DNA of 64,000 bases from Mesorhizobium sp. (GCF_024710845.1 NZ_JANJTZ010000002.1:176292-240291); one strand, 5' to 3'; positions 9,914 to 18,659 are shown, numbered from the stretch's first letter. Numbers and translations are program-made. The notes: generated from the sequence alone by a model not told the origin.

Positions 9914-10495
9914 ATGCAGAAATTGCAGTCGCAGGGCGTTCATCACATCACGCTGACCGGCGCCGGCCGGCAGACATCGATCGATTTCTGGGAAGGCGTG
10001 CTCGGCATGCCTTTCGTGTTCGAGCAGCCCAATCTCGATCGGGCGAGCGAGAGCCATCTCTATTTCGATCCGGGAGACGGCCGGCTGATCACGATCTTCA
10101 CGGACGAGGGCCGCAAGCCCGACCCGCGCCGCACGCCCACAGAACCCGGCTGTGTGCACCACATCGCCTTCTCGGTCTCGCGGGTGACATTCCTGCAGGC
10201 CATCGCGCGGCTCGACGCCCGCGGCATCCGCCACAGCGGGGTCAAGGATCGCGGCTTCATGGATTCCATCTACTTCACCGATCCGCTCGGCCTGCTGATC
10301 GAACTGGCCTCCTACCGTTTCGAACCGCCTGCCGGTTTCACCCATGCCGACGTCCTGTTCGAGGCGCACCATATCCGGGTGGCGAAGGGAGACTACAACA
10401 TCGCCGAGCCGCATCTTGCCGATGCGATCGAGAAGCTGATGGAGCGCTCGCGCGCGTCGCTGTCGGCCGACCGTTCGCCGAAGAACCCCTACTGA
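9914..10495 (+). CDS. VOC-family metalloenzyme (glyoxalase/extradiol dioxygenase fold)
   Basis: A 193-residue vicinal-oxygen-chelate protein. The N-terminal module starts QGVHHITLTGAGRQTSIDFW with a likely metal-ligand His-His, and the second module has GCVHHIAFSVSR and FTDPLGLLIELASYRF, whose Glu is in the usual ligand position. The fold covers glyoxalases, ring-cleavage dioxygenases and fosfomycin-resistance enzymes; the exact reaction cannot be assigned. The ATG at 9914 has GGGGAAA upstream. A glutathione transferase gene begins 35 nt after its stop on the same strand, so the two are probably one transcript and may act on the same compound. Confidence 0.87.
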   Translation: MQKLQSQGVHHITLTGAGRQTSIDFWEGVLGMPFVFEQPNLDRASESHLYFDPGDGRLITIFTDEGRKPDPRRTPTEPGCVHHIAFSVSRVTFLQAIARLDARGIRHSGVKDRGFMDSIYFTDPLGLLIELASYRFEPPAGFTHADVLFEAHHIRVAKGDYNIAEPHLADAIEKLMERSRASLSADRSPKNPY

Positions 10496-10530
10496 ACAGC
10501 CAAGAACACCATCCAAGAGGGAGGGAATCC

Positions 10531-11214
10531 ATGACCATCAAGCTGAAAGTCCTGAAGCCCAGCGTCAACAACATGTCGGTGCGCGTCTTCGTGCGCGCCG
10601 CCGGCCTCGACTTCGAGGAGAGCGACGTCTACGGCGCCACCCGCACGCCGGAATTCCTGGCGAAGAACCCGGCCCACATGACGCCGATGATCGAGGAGGC
10701 CGGCCTGCCCAAGGGCGTGATGTGGGAGAGCTGCGCCATCATGCAGTATCTCTCCAACAAGCACGGCCTGGAGAAGTTCTATCCGACCGATCCGGCCAAG
10801 CGCGCGATGGTGGACAGCGCGATGTTCTATCTCATCGGCACGCTCTATCCCTATGTGGCGCGCGCGACCTACCCGACGCTGAAGTTCCCGCAATATCCGG
10901 GCGAAGTCGGCGCCTCCTCCGCCGACGACGAGGCCAAGAAGGCTGCCGCCAAGGCCGCGACGGACGCGCTTGCTGAACCGCTCGAGGTCTTCCGCTCGTT
11001 CTACATCGACGACAAGCCGTTCATCGGCGGCGACCATGCCTCGATCGCCGACATCCGCCTTGCCGCCACGCTCGAGTTCCTCGCCGCGATCGACTACCCG
11101 CTGCCCGCCTGGGCAAAAGCCTATATCGCCCGCATGGAGAAGGATCTCGGCGCAGCCTATACCGAGCCGGCGGCCGACGTGCGCGGCTATATCGGGTGGG
11201 TCAGGTCGCAGTAG
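10531..11214 (+). CDS. Glutathione S-transferase family protein
   Basis: A 227-residue protein with a thioredoxin-fold N-terminal domain (MTIKLKVLKPSVNNMSVRVF) and a typical GSH-site region THMTPMIE-like NPAHMTPMIEE followed by WESCAIMQYL, the Glu-Ser pair that holds the glutathione gamma-glutamyl group. The all-helical C-terminal domain has FIGGDHASIADIRLAATLEF, matching the conserved N-capping/hydrophobic-staple motif of GSTs. GGGAGGG 7 nt upstream supports the ATG at 10531 despite a much longer open frame. Its coupling with the VOC gene suggests conversion or detoxification of an electrophile, but this is inference. Confidence 0.9.
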   Translation: MTIKLKVLKPSVNNMSVRVFVRAAGLDFEESDVYGATRTPEFLAKNPAHMTPMIEEAGLPKGVMWESCAIMQYLSNKHGLEKFYPTDPAKRAMVDSAMFYLIGTLYPYVARATYPTLKFPQYPGEVGASSADDEAKKAAAKAATDALAEPLEVFRSFYIDDKPFIGGDHASIADIRLAATLEFLAAIDYPLPAWAKAYIARMEKDLGAAYTEPAADVRGYIGWVRSQ

Positions 11215-11296
11215 GCAAATCCGCCGCGGCCTTCTGCGCCTTCTCGCTCTCCGGCGGGAAGGCGGCGTCAGGCCGGAAATGGCTGGGCGGCATCGG

Positions 11297-11704
11297 TCAG
11301 CCGCCGCCCACCTCTATGCCGTGCCGCTCCACCACCTCCGGCTGGATCATGCGGGCATGGTGGGCGAGCAGCACGATGTCGGCATCGAGCCCCGATCCAT
11401 GCGCCAGCGCGGCGTCCACGCGGCGCATCGCATCGTCGACGGCCGTGTCGCCGTTGGCCTGCGCGAAGGCGCCTGCCCCCAGCGCACAGTAGGCAAACAG
11501 CGCAGCCACGGGCGCATAGGCGCTTTCGGCCGGCTCCGTATCGCCATGGCGATCCTTGAGCAGGTTCACGAGCGCCAGCTTCACGCCCTCGGGCACCAGC
11601 GCCGGATGCAGGTCGCAGGCGCGCAGCGCGCCGTCGAGACTGCGCAGATCCTCCGACCGCCCGAACCGGCCCATGAATCCGAACGACGAACCGCGTCTTG
11701 CCAT
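11297..11704 (-). CDS. Hypothetical protein
   Basis: A 135-residue soluble protein that I cannot place in a named family. It is helical and alanine-rich, with a conserved-looking start (MARRGSSFGFMGRF), a YAPVAALFAYCALGAGAFAQ helix, and ADIVLLAHHARMIQPEVV near the end. The ATG at 11704 has GGGAGG 5 nt upstream, which makes it a credible gene although an in-frame extension to 11767 exists. It is divergent from the ribokinase gene with about 80 bp between them and converges on the GST gene. Confidence 0.6.
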   Translation of the reverse strand: MARRGSSFGFMGRFGRSEDLRSLDGALRACDLHPALVPEGVKLALVNLLKDRHGDTEPAESAYAPVAALFAYCALGAGAFAQANGDTAVDDAMRRVDAALAHGSGLDADIVLLAHHARMIQPEVVERHGIEVGGG

Positions 11705-11787
11705 CGATCCTCCCGGCGCCTGCCGCCCTTTCGTCACGGATATGGGTAGTCTAACCTCCGCCGCCAAATCAGCGGGGGAGGCATTTG

Positions 11788-12681
11788 TTGATTACCGTCA
11801 TCGGCTCCATCAATCTCGACTTGATCGCGACGGTCGGTCGGCTCCCTTCTCCGGGTGAGACTGTCCCCGGCACCGGTTTCCGCTCGGCGCCGGGCGGCAA
11901 GGGTGCGAACCAGGCGCTGGCGGCGCGGCGCGCCGGCTCGGCGGTGAGGATGGTCGGCGCTGTCGGCAGGGACGCGTTTGCCGCCGAAGCGCTGGCGCTG
12001 CTGAAGGAGGGCGGCGTCGACCTGTCGCTCGTCGCCGAGACCGATGCGCCCACCGGCACGGCGCTGATTCTGGTCGGCGCCGACGGCGAAAACATGATCG
12101 CGGTCGTACCGGGCGCCAATGGCGAGGTCGGGATCGCGGCGCTGGCAGGCTTTTCCTTCGCTCCAGGCGAACATGTCCTCCTGCAGCATGAAATCCCGCT
12201 CGAGACCGTCGCTGCGGCACTGAAAGCCGCGCGCGCTGCCGGCGCGGTCTCGATCCTGAACACCGCGCCGTTCCGCCAAGAGGCGGCGGGCCTTGTCGCC
12301 GACGCCGACTATCTCGTCGCCAACGAGACCGAGTTCGACCTCTATGCCGGGGAACTGGCCCTCTCCGGCGTCTCTCGGGAGGAAAAGATGGAGGCCTATG
12401 TCGGCAGGACCGGCCGCACGGTGATCGTCACGCTCGGGGCCGACGGCGTCGTCGCAGCCAGCCCGGCCGGCTCGCTCTCCATTCCGGCGATGAAGATCAC
12501 CCCGGTCGACACGGTCGGCGCCGGCGACACGTTCTGCGGCTATCTCGGCGACGGCCTGGCGCGCGGGCGGCCGCTCGAAGCGGCGATCCGCCGCGCTTCG
12601 GTCGCCGGTTCGCTCGCCTGCCTCAAGCCCGGCGCCCAGCCGTCGATCCCGGCCGATGCGGAGGTCGCCGCGTGTCTGTGA
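11788..12681 (+). CDS. rbsK: Ribokinase
   Basis: A PfkB-family sugar kinase of 297 residues that phosphorylates ribose to ribose 5-phosphate. ITVIGSINLDL opens the protein, GGKGANQALAARRAG (from residue 36) is the first PfkB signature, and DTVGAGDTFCGYL near 242-254 is the second, with the catalytic Asp and anion hole. The start is a TTG: the strong GGGGGAGG at 11774-11781 is 6 nt before TTG 11788 and 3 nt before TTG 11785, so I prefer 11788. The nucleoside hydrolase gene 300 bp downstream would supply ribose, giving a nucleoside-salvage pairing. Confidence 0.92.
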   Translation: MITVIGSINLDLIATVGRLPSPGETVPGTGFRSAPGGKGANQALAARRAGSAVRMVGAVGRDAFAAEALALLKEGGVDLSLVAETDAPTGTALILVGADGENMIAVVPGANGEVGIAALAGFSFAPGEHVLLQHEIPLETVAAALKAARAAGAVSILNTAPFRQEAAGLVADADYLVANETEFDLYAGELALSGVSREEKMEAYVGRTGRTVIVTLGADGVVAASPAGSLSIPAMKITPVDTVGAGDTFCGYLGDGLARGRPLEAAIRRASVAGSLACLKPGAQPSIPADAEVAACL

Positions 12682-12998
12682 CGCCCGCCGCCCGCTTCGT
12701 CAGGCGTTTCTCCGGACTGTTGCCGCTGGTCATCGTCGCCGCGCTCTTCGCCGCGCCCGTCATCATCTGGATCGTCAAGGACGACGGACCGGCCATCGTC
12801 ACCGAACGGCTGAAGGGCCGGATCCTGACGGTCGGCCCTGCCGAGAAGGAACGCCGCATCGTGGTCAGCCTGGAAGACGGGATGACTGTCGTGATCCGCA
12901 CCGACAAGGTGCCGCCCGAAGCGAAGCCTGGCGACGACATCGAAGTGCTTCGATCGAAGCAGCCGACGGGCGTGATCGACTACGATCTGGATGTGTAG
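12672..12998 (+). CDS. Small membrane-anchored protein of unknown function
   Basis: A 108-residue protein starting at GTG 12672, overlapping the end of rbsK by 10 nt, which implies translational coupling. One transmembrane segment covers residues 16-35 (SGLLPLVIVAALFAAPVII). A roughly 60-residue beta-rich domain follows with GRILTVGPAEKERRIVVSLEDG and a segment ending PPEAKPGDDIEVLRSKQ, which resembles a small OB- or SH3-like barrel. No family is recognised. Its stop lies only 3 nt from the stop of the convergent nucleoside hydrolase gene. Confidence 0.75.
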   Translation: MSVTPAARFVRRFSGLLPLVIVAALFAAPVIIWIVKDDGPAIVTERLKGRILTVGPAEKERRIVVSLEDGMTVVIRTDKVPPEAKPGDDIEVLRSKQPTGVIDYDLDV

Positions 12999-13001
12999 CG
13001 C

Positions 13002-13943
13002 CTACAGCCGACCCAGCCGCTCCACCAGCAGATCGAAGAAGCCATCATGGTCGATATCGTGCATGACCAGCGCGTTTTTCGGCCGTTTGGTGACACCCCA
13101 CCAGTCGATGACGGTCATGCCCATCGTCAGTTCCGAGCCGGTCTCGATGGCCACGTTGCATTCCCGGCCGGAGAATAGCTCGGGCTTCAGGAGGTAGGCG
13201 ATCACGCAGGGGTCGTGCAGCGGGCCCCCGTCCGAGCCGTATTTGCGCTCGTCGAATAGCTCGAAGAACTCCAGCATGTCCGCCGTCGCGTTGCCGACGC
13301 GGGTGCCGAGCTTGCGGAACTTCTCCACCCGGCTCGCCTTGGTCAACGCCTTGTGGGTGACGTCGAGCGGCATCATCACGATCGGGATGCCGGAGCGGAA
13401 AACCAAGTCGGCCGCCTGAGGATCGACAAAGATGTTGAATTCGGCGGCGGGCGTGACGTTGCCGCCCTCGAAGAAGCCACCGCCCATCAGCACGATCTGC
13501 CTGATCCGCTTGGCGATCTTCGGTTCGCGGATCAGCGCCAGCGCGATGTTGGTCAGCGGCCCCAGCGGGCAGAGCGTCACGGTGCCGAATTTTTCCGACA
13601 TGATCGTCTCGACGATGAAGTCGACGGCATACTGCTCCTGCAGCTTCATCGTCGGTTCGGGCAGATCGGGCCCGTCCAGTCCGGTCTTGCCGTGAACTTC
13701 CTCGGCGCTGACGGGATCGCGCACCAGCGGCCGGATCGCGCCGGCAAAAACCTTCGTTTCCGGCTTGCCGGCCAGTTCGCAGATCTTGCGGGCGTTCTTT
13801 TCCGTCAGCTTCAGCGGCACGTTTCCCGCCACGGCGGTAATGCCGAGGATCTCGAGCTCCGGGCTGCCGAAGGCGAGCAGCATTGCGACGGCATCGTCCT
13901 GACCGGGGTCCGTGTCGATGATGATCTTCTGCCGGTCTGCCAT
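13002..13943 (-). CDS. Inosine-uridine preferring nucleoside hydrolase
   Basis: A 313-residue nucleoside N-ribohydrolase, which cleaves nucleosides to base and ribose. The calcium-binding signature IIIDTDPGQDDAVAML is at residues 7-22, and VTLCPLGPLTNIALAL and the His-containing PLHDPCVIAYLL segment fit the family. An in-frame ATG at 13958 exists, but GAAGG lies 6 nt before the ATG at 13943, and the protein then begins MADRQKIIIDTD as in relatives. It converges on rbsK and the small membrane gene. Ribose released here could be phosphorylated by the neighbouring ribokinase. Confidence 0.93.
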   Translation of the reverse strand: MADRQKIIIDTDPGQDDAVAMLLAFGSPELEILGITAVAGNVPLKLTEKNARKICELAGKPETKVFAGAIRPLVRDPVSAEEVHGKTGLDGPDLPEPTMKLQEQYAVDFIVETIMSEKFGTVTLCPLGPLTNIALALIREPKIAKRIRQIVLMGGGFFEGGNVTPAAEFNIFVDPQAADLVFRSGIPIVMMPLDVTHKALTKASRVEKFRKLGTRVGNATADMLEFFELFDERKYGSDGGPLHDPCVIAYLLKPELFSGRECNVAIETGSELTMGMTVIDWWGVTKRPKNALVMHDIDHDGFFDLLVERLGRL

Positions 13944-13981
13944 GCTATGCCTTCTCATGTCCCTGGAGGTCTTTGTGGCGC

Positions 13982-14010
13982 CTTGAAGTGCGGCGCGGCG
14001 CGGACCATAT
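13982..14010 (+). promoter_or_regulatory. Candidate RpoH (sigma-32) promoter of hsp20
   Basis: CTTGAAG at 13982-13988 and CCATAT at 14005-14010 are separated by about the distance expected for the alphaproteobacterial heat-shock promoter (CTTG, 17-18 nt, CYTAT). The -10-like element is imperfect and the spacing is one to two nt long. It is 67 nt upstream of the hsp20 start, which makes it a reasonable but unproven assignment. Confidence 0.4.
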
Positions 14011-14077
14011 CAGAGGCACGCGCCGGAATGCCATCCGGGTTCAGGCGCTTTTCACGTCGCTCACAAGAGGACATGAC

Positions 14078-14503
14078 ATGTCGCGTATGACGCCCTTCTC
14101 GAACCCGCTGATGCTGGGCTTCGAGGCCATGGAAAAGACGCTGGAGCGTGTCGCCAAATCCGGCGACGGCTATCCGCCCTACAATATCGAGCGGATCAGG
14201 ACCGGCGAAGGCGGCTCCGAACGGCTGCGTATAACGCTCGCGGTCGCAGGCTTCGCCGAAGCCGACCTCGACGTCTCGATCGAGGAAAACCAGCTCTGGG
14301 TCAGGGGCAGGCAGCAGGACGAGGAGCCGCGCGAGTTCCTTCACCGGGGAATCGCGGCGCGGCAGTTCCAGCGCACCTTCCTTCTTGCGGACGGAATGCG
14401 TGTGGTGGGCGCGGAGCTCAAGAACGGGCTTCTCGCCATCGACCTCGACCGGCCGGAACCCGAGCGGCTGGTACGAAAAATCAACATCTCGGTGAAAGAC
14501 TGA
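14078..14503 (+). CDS. Small heat shock protein, Hsp20/IbpA family
   Basis: A 141-residue alpha-crystallin-domain chaperone. The N-terminus (MSRMTPFSNPLMLGFEAMEKTLERVAKSGDGYPPYNIER when read through) is the typical IbpA lead. The crystallin domain has ITLAVAGFAEADLDVSIEEN, WVRGRQQ and the final GLLAIDLDRPEPE. The C-terminal I-x-I anchor is present as INISV. AGAGG at 14066-14070 fixes the ATG at 14078. The protein binds unfolding substrates without ATP and is normally heat induced; a possible RpoH promoter lies upstream. A DUF1150 gene follows 82 nt later. Confidence 0.94.
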   Translation: MSRMTPFSNPLMLGFEAMEKTLERVAKSGDGYPPYNIERIRTGEGGSERLRITLAVAGFAEADLDVSIEENQLWVRGRQQDEEPREFLHRGIAARQFQRTFLLADGMRVVGAELKNGLLAIDLDRPEPERLVRKINISVKD

Positions 14504-14585
14504 CCGGGTCGAACCGCATTGTGCGGAACCGGAAGCTCTAACGCGGGTTGGTCCGACGAAGGACGCCCGCCTTTAGGAGGCTGAC

Positions 14586-14837
14586 ATGACGAACGAAAAG
14601 ATCAACATCACCCAGGCCGAGCTCGCCCATGTGGGCGAGGGCGCTGTGGCATATCTGCGCGAAATTGGCAGCGATGAGCTGACGGCGCGTTTCCCGGGCA
14701 TGCCCGAACTGGAGTCCGGACTGAAGCTGTGGGCGCTGTTTGCCGCCAACGGCCAGCCGATCCTTTTGAGCGACGCCCGCGACACCGCTCTCGCCGGCGC
14801 GTTTCAGAACGACCTGACCCCGGTCAGCCTGCACTGA
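14586..14837 (+). CDS. DUF1150 family protein
   Basis: An 83-residue protein matching the DUF1150 family of rhizobia and relatives: ELAHVGEGAVAYLREIGSDE, LWALFAANGQPILLSDAR and the terminal AGAFQNDLTPVSLH are its usual landmarks. The function is unknown. It follows hsp20, a pairing common in this order, so a link to stress or proteostasis is plausible. TTAGGAGG lies 6 nt before the ATG. It converges on ptsN with 16 nt between the stops. Confidence 0.9.
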   Translation: MTNEKINITQAELAHVGEGAVAYLREIGSDELTARFPGMPELESGLKLWALFAANGQPILLSDARDTALAGAFQNDLTPVSLH

Positions 14838-14853
14838 GCGGGGAAGCGGCTTC

Positions 14854-15318
14854 TCACGCGGCGTGAGAAGCCGGGGTCTCCGACAGGAAGGAGTGGATGG
14901 CGGCCGGATCCGCGGTGGCGCGGATCTTGGCGACCGTGTCGCCATCCCTGAGCACTCTGGCGATGCGCGACAGCGCCTTCAGATGATCCGCTCCCGCGCC
15001 CTCCGGCGCGAGCAGGAGGAAGACCAGATCGACCGGCTGGTCGTCGAGCGCCTCGAACTCCACGGGCTGCTCAAGACGGGCAAAAAGCCCGGTGATCTTC
15101 TTCACCCCGGCCAGCTTGCCGTGCGGAATCGCAATGCCGTTGCCGACGCCGGTCGAGCCGAGACGCTCCCGCTGCAGGATCGTGTCGAACACTTCCCGCT
15201 CGGGCAGGCCGGTCATTTCGGCGGCTCGCTCGGCCAGCAACTGCAACAGCTGCTTCTTCGAATTCGCTCGCAGCGATGGCATGATCGCCTTCTGGTCGAT
15301 CAGGTCGCTCAGGTCCAT
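14854..15318 (-). CDS. ptsN: PTS IIA-like nitrogen-regulatory protein PtsN
   Basis: A 154-residue EIIA-Ntr protein of the nitrogen phosphotransferase system. The phosphorylated His is His66 in GIAIPHGKL, preceded by RERLGSTGVGNG. It takes phosphate from the PtsP-NPr chain and regulates potassium transport and other processes by protein contact. ATG at 15318 with GGGGAAGAAC upstream. The gene sits after hpf and rpoN on the same strand, the standard proteobacterial arrangement. Confidence 0.97.
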   Translation of the reverse strand: MDLSDLIDQKAIMPSLRANSKKQLLQLLAERAAEMTGLPEREVFDTILQRERLGSTGVGNGIAIPHGKLAGVKKITGLFARLEQPVEFEALDDQPVDLVFLLLAPEGAGADHLKALSRIARVLRDGDTVAKIRATADPAAIHSFLSETPASHAA

Positions 15319-15386
15319 TGTTCTTCCCCTGCTTCCGCTTCGGGCTGCCGCGAAAATCGCACCTTCGGCCCGGGAGAGCGCGTGGA

Positions 15387-15968
15387 TTAGGTGCCGCGGG
15401 TCTGCAGCGACGGGTCGATCCAGCCGATGTTTCCATCCGGCCGGCGGTAGACGATATTCAACTGGTCGCTTCCGGAATTGCGGAAAACGAAGACCGGACT
15501 GTCCTTGGCGTCGAGTTCGATCACTGCCGAGGCGACGGACATGGCACGCAGGGAAAGCACGCTTTCGGCGACGATGGCGGGAGCGTAGTCGGCGGGGATT
15601 TCCTCGTCCTCGTCGGGCAGCGCTTCCATGACGCGATACGACATGTCGATCGTTTCGCCGTTGGTGCTGCCGGCACTATGGGACTTGAGCCGGCGATTGT
15701 AGCGGCGCAGGCGCTTCTCGATCCGCTCCGCCGCCGCATCGAAGGCAGGAAGCGGATCCTGCCCCTGGCCGGTCGCCTGGAGGGTAAGACCGGTGTCGAG
15801 ATGGATCACGCAGTCCGCGTCAAACCGCGATCCCTGCTTTTCGACCGTCACATGTCCGGAGAACCCGCCGTCGAAATATTTGGCAACCGCGTCCCTGATC
15901 CGTTCCTGGATGCGCCCGCGGAACGCATCGCCGATTTCCATCTGTTTGCCCGAAATTCGCAGGTTCAT
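15387..15968 (-). CDS. hpf: Ribosome hibernation-promoting factor, long form
   Basis: A 193-residue protein of the long HPF type. The N-terminal YfiA/HPF domain (MNLRISGKQMEIGDAFRGRI, then VTVEKQGSRFDADCVIHLDTG) binds the 30S decoding centre. A linker leads to the C-terminal dimerisation domain (SVASAVIELDAKDSPVFVFR, IVYRRPDGNIGWIDP) that joins two 70S particles into 100S dimers. The 250-bp region before it, up to rpoN, contains TATAAG on the minus strand near 16010-16015 with a CTTGTG box 15 nt further upstream, a weak candidate promoter. Confidence 0.95.
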   Translation of the reverse strand: MNLRISGKQMEIGDAFRGRIQERIRDAVAKYFDGGFSGHVTVEKQGSRFDADCVIHLDTGLTLQATGQGQDPLPAFDAAAERIEKRLRRYNRRLKSHSAGSTNGETIDMSYRVMEALPDEDEEIPADYAPAIVAESVLSLRAMSVASAVIELDAKDSPVFVFRNSGSDQLNIVYRRPDGNIGWIDPSLQTRGT

Positions 15969-16220
15969 TGAGAACTGACCTCTTCTGACCGGTTTCGAAC
16001 TGGAGGAATCTTATACCTGTGGCAGCGGCGCACAAGGTTTGTATCGGCTCTTTCAGCCGGAGTTCGACATTAGGTCCCGCATTGGGCCGGATCGCTTCCT
16101 GCTTGGCGCAGTGCCCGGAACCGGCCACCCGTTCCATGCGGCCGGGCTTCTAGAGACTCCCTTTCCGGATGTCAACGAAGGCCAGGGCGTCCGGTTGCCT
16201 TCGCGGCGGCGCGGAAGCCG

Positions 16221-17738
16221 TCAGGCGCTCGCGTGCGCCATCGCACGCTTTTCCCGCCGGCGTTGGACGGAGGACGGAATGTTCATGCCCTCCCGGTATT
16301 TGGCGACCGTCCGGCGCGCGATGTCGATACCGGTTTTCCTCAGGATATCCACAATCGCGTCGTCGGAGAGGACGTCGGCCGATTTCTCCTGGTCGATCAG
16401 GCTGCGGATGCGGTGCCGCACCGCTTCAGAGGAGTGCGCATCGCCGCCCTCTGCCGAAGCGATGGACGCTGTGAAGAAATAGCGCAGTTCGAACACGCCG
16501 CGCGGCGTCAGCATGTATTTGTTCGAAGTCACCCGCGAAACGGTCGATTCGTGCATGCCGATCGCATCCGCCACGGTCTTCAGGTTCAGCGGCCGCAGAT
16601 GGCTGACGCCATGCAGCAGGAAGCCATCCTGCTGCCGCACGATCTCGGCCGTGACCTTGAGGATCGTCTTGGCGCGCTGGTCGAGGCTGCGGGTCAGCCA
16701 ATTGGCGCTTTGCAGGCACTCGGCGAGGAAGTCCTTGTCGCCGGCACTCTTCGCGACGGCATTCACCCTCATGTAATAGGCCTGGTCGACGAGAACGCGC
16801 GGAAGCGTCTCCGGATTGAGCTCGATCGCCCAGCTGCCGTCGGGGGCCGCCTTGACGATCACGTCGGCCACGATGCTGGTCGTCGGTCCGGTGGCGAAGG
16901 CAAGTCCGGGCTTTGGATCGAGCGCCCGGATCTCCGCCAGCATGTCGATCAGATCCTCCTCGTCGACGCCGCAGATGCGGCGCAGCGTCTGGAAGTCGCG
17001 CCGTGCGAGAAGCTCCAGATGTCCGACGAGCTTCTCCATCGCCGGATCGAGGCGATCCTTGGCGCGAAATTGCAGCGACAGGCATTCCGCGAGGTCGCGC
17101 GCAAAAATGCCGACCGGATCGAACGTCTGGCAGGTTTTCAGGGCGCGCTCGACCGCGGCGGCCGAAGTGCCGAGCCGCTCGGCCGTCTCGGTGATCTCTC
17201 CGCGGAAATAGCCTGCTTCGTCCAGGGAATCCGCGAGGTCGGCAGCGATCAACCGCTCGGCGGGATCGGCGAAGGCAAAGGAAATCTGCTCGGCAATATG
17301 GTCGCGCAGCGTAACCGGATGGGCGGCGACCGAGTCGAGGTCGAAACTCTCGCCGGGCGGGAGCTTGCCGCCGGCATTGGATTTCCACTGCGCCGCGAGG
17401 TCCGGACCGAGGCGGTCCGTCATTCCCGGCTCGTCCGGGAAGACGTTTTCCAGCGAGCTGTCGAGCTTGTCGGAGATGCTCTCGGCACTCCACTCGAGCT
17501 CTGGCTCGAGCCAATCCGACGAAGCCTCTTCCGAAACGGCCGGGGTTTCAGGCGCGTCCTCGCCTCCGGAACTCTCGTCCGAACTGCGTTCGAGCAGCGG
17601 GTTGCGCTCGATCTCCTCGTCGATGAAGCGTTCCAGTTCGGTGTGCGTATATTGCAGCAGGCGAATCGACTGCATCAGCTGCGGCGTCATCACGAGCGCC
17701 TGCGACTGCCGCATCTGAAGCTTGGCTGCTAACGCCAT
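16221..17738 (-). CDS. rpoN: RNA polymerase sigma-54 factor
   Basis: A 505-residue sigma-54. The Gln/Leu-rich activator-contacting region I is at the start (QALVMTPQLMQSIRLLQYTH, IERNPLLE). An acidic region II, a core-binding domain and the helix-turn-helix follow. The C-terminal RpoN box ARRTVAKYREG, which reads the -24 element, is intact. It directs genes for nitrogen assimilation and related functions, needing an AAA+ activator. It is followed on the same strand by hpf after 252 bp and preceded by lptB. MALAAKLQMRQSQAL is the normal start. Confidence 0.97.
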   Translation of the reverse strand: MALAAKLQMRQSQALVMTPQLMQSIRLLQYTHTELERFIDEEIERNPLLERSSDESSGGEDAPETPAVSEEASSDWLEPELEWSAESISDKLDSSLENVFPDEPGMTDRLGPDLAAQWKSNAGGKLPPGESFDLDSVAAHPVTLRDHIAEQISFAFADPAERLIAADLADSLDEAGYFRGEITETAERLGTSAAAVERALKTCQTFDPVGIFARDLAECLSLQFRAKDRLDPAMEKLVGHLELLARRDFQTLRRICGVDEEDLIDMLAEIRALDPKPGLAFATGPTTSIVADVIVKAAPDGSWAIELNPETLPRVLVDQAYYMRVNAVAKSAGDKDFLAECLQSANWLTRSLDQRAKTILKVTAEIVRQQDGFLLHGVSHLRPLNLKTVADAIGMHESTVSRVTSNKYMLTPRGVFELRYFFTASIASAEGGDAHSSEAVRHRIRSLIDQEKSADVLSDDAIVDILRKTGIDIARRTVAKYREGMNIPSSVQRRREKRAMAHASA

Positions 17739-17849
17739 CTACCGGACTCGACCCCACCCGTCCCGAGCCCGACACTTTACCCGGCTCGGGCTTGCCGGGC
17801 AATGAAACTGGCCCGGCTCTTGCTTGTCAAGGCTAGCAGGCTGGCCTTC

Positions 17850-18647
17850 CTAAAGGGTAAAGCCTTCGCCGAGGTAGAGCCGGCGCACATCGGGGTTGTT
17901 GACGATGTCCGAAGCGCGCCCGTGGGTCAGCACTTCGCCGGCATGCAGGATGTAGGCGCGGTCGATCAGCCCCAGCGTCTCGCGGACATTGTGGTCGGTG
18001 ATCAGCACGCCGATGCCGCGGCTGGTGAGGTGCCGCACGAGCTGCTGGATGTCGGCGACGGCGATCGGGTCGATGCCTGCGAACGGCTCATCGAGCAGCA
18101 TGAAGTTCGGGCGGCTGGCGAGCGCGCGTGCGATTTCCAGGCGCCTGCGCTCGCCGCCGGACAGCGCGATCGACGGCGCCTTGCGCAGGTGCGATATGTG
18201 AAATTCCTCGAGCAGGGCGTCGAGCGACCGTTCGCGCTCGGTCTTGTCCTTCTCGACGACTTCCAGCACGGCGCGGATGTTGTTCTCGACCGAAAGGCCG
18301 CGGAAGATCGATGCCTCCTGCGGCAGGTAGCCGATGCCGAGCCGCGCGCGGCGGTACATCGGCATGTTCGTGACGTCGAAACCGTCGAGCTCGATCGTGC
18401 CCTTGTCGACCGGAACGAGGCCCGTGACCATGTAGAAACAGGTGGTCTTGCCGGCGCCGTTGGGGCCCAGGAGACCGACGGCTTCGCCCGCGCGCACGCC
18501 GATCGACACGCCGCGCACGACGTCGCGGCCCTTGTAGCTTTTTGTCAGTCCGCGGGCGATGAGCGTGCCCTTGGCGCGAGCCTTGTCGGCGGGCGCCGCC
18601 GGGCGCGGCTCGGCGGCGGCCTTCATGCCCTTTCTGGGGTCCGGCAT
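17850..18647 (-). CDS. lptB: LPS export ABC transporter ATPase LptB
   Basis: ABC ATPase that powers LPS extraction by the LptB2FG complex. Walker [10 protein letters not shown], the LPQEASIF Q-loop region, signature LSGGERRR and Walker [13 protein letters not shown] are all present, and NVRETL carries the switch His ([10 protein letters not shown]). It has about 20 extra Pro/Ala/Arg-rich residues at the N-terminus, usual in rhizobia. The start could be the ATG at 18647 or a TTG at 18656; neither has a strong Shine-Dalgarno. It lies 3-12 nt after lptA, so it is part of the lptCAB operon. Confidence 0.96.
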   Translation of the reverse strand: MPDPRKGMKAAAEPRPAAPADKARAKGTLIARGLTKSYKGRDVVRGVSIGVRAGEAVGLLGPNGAGKTTCFYMVTGLVPVDKGTIELDGFDVTNMPMYRRARLGIGYLPQEASIFRGLSVENNIRAVLEVVEKDKTERERSLDALLEEFHISHLRKAPSIALSGGERRRLEIARALASRPNFMLLDEPFAGIDPIAVADIQQLVRHLTSRGIGVLITDHNVRETLGLIDRAYILHAGEVLTHGRASDIVNNPDVRRLYLGEGFTL

Positions 18648-18659
18648 CGAATTCAAGCG

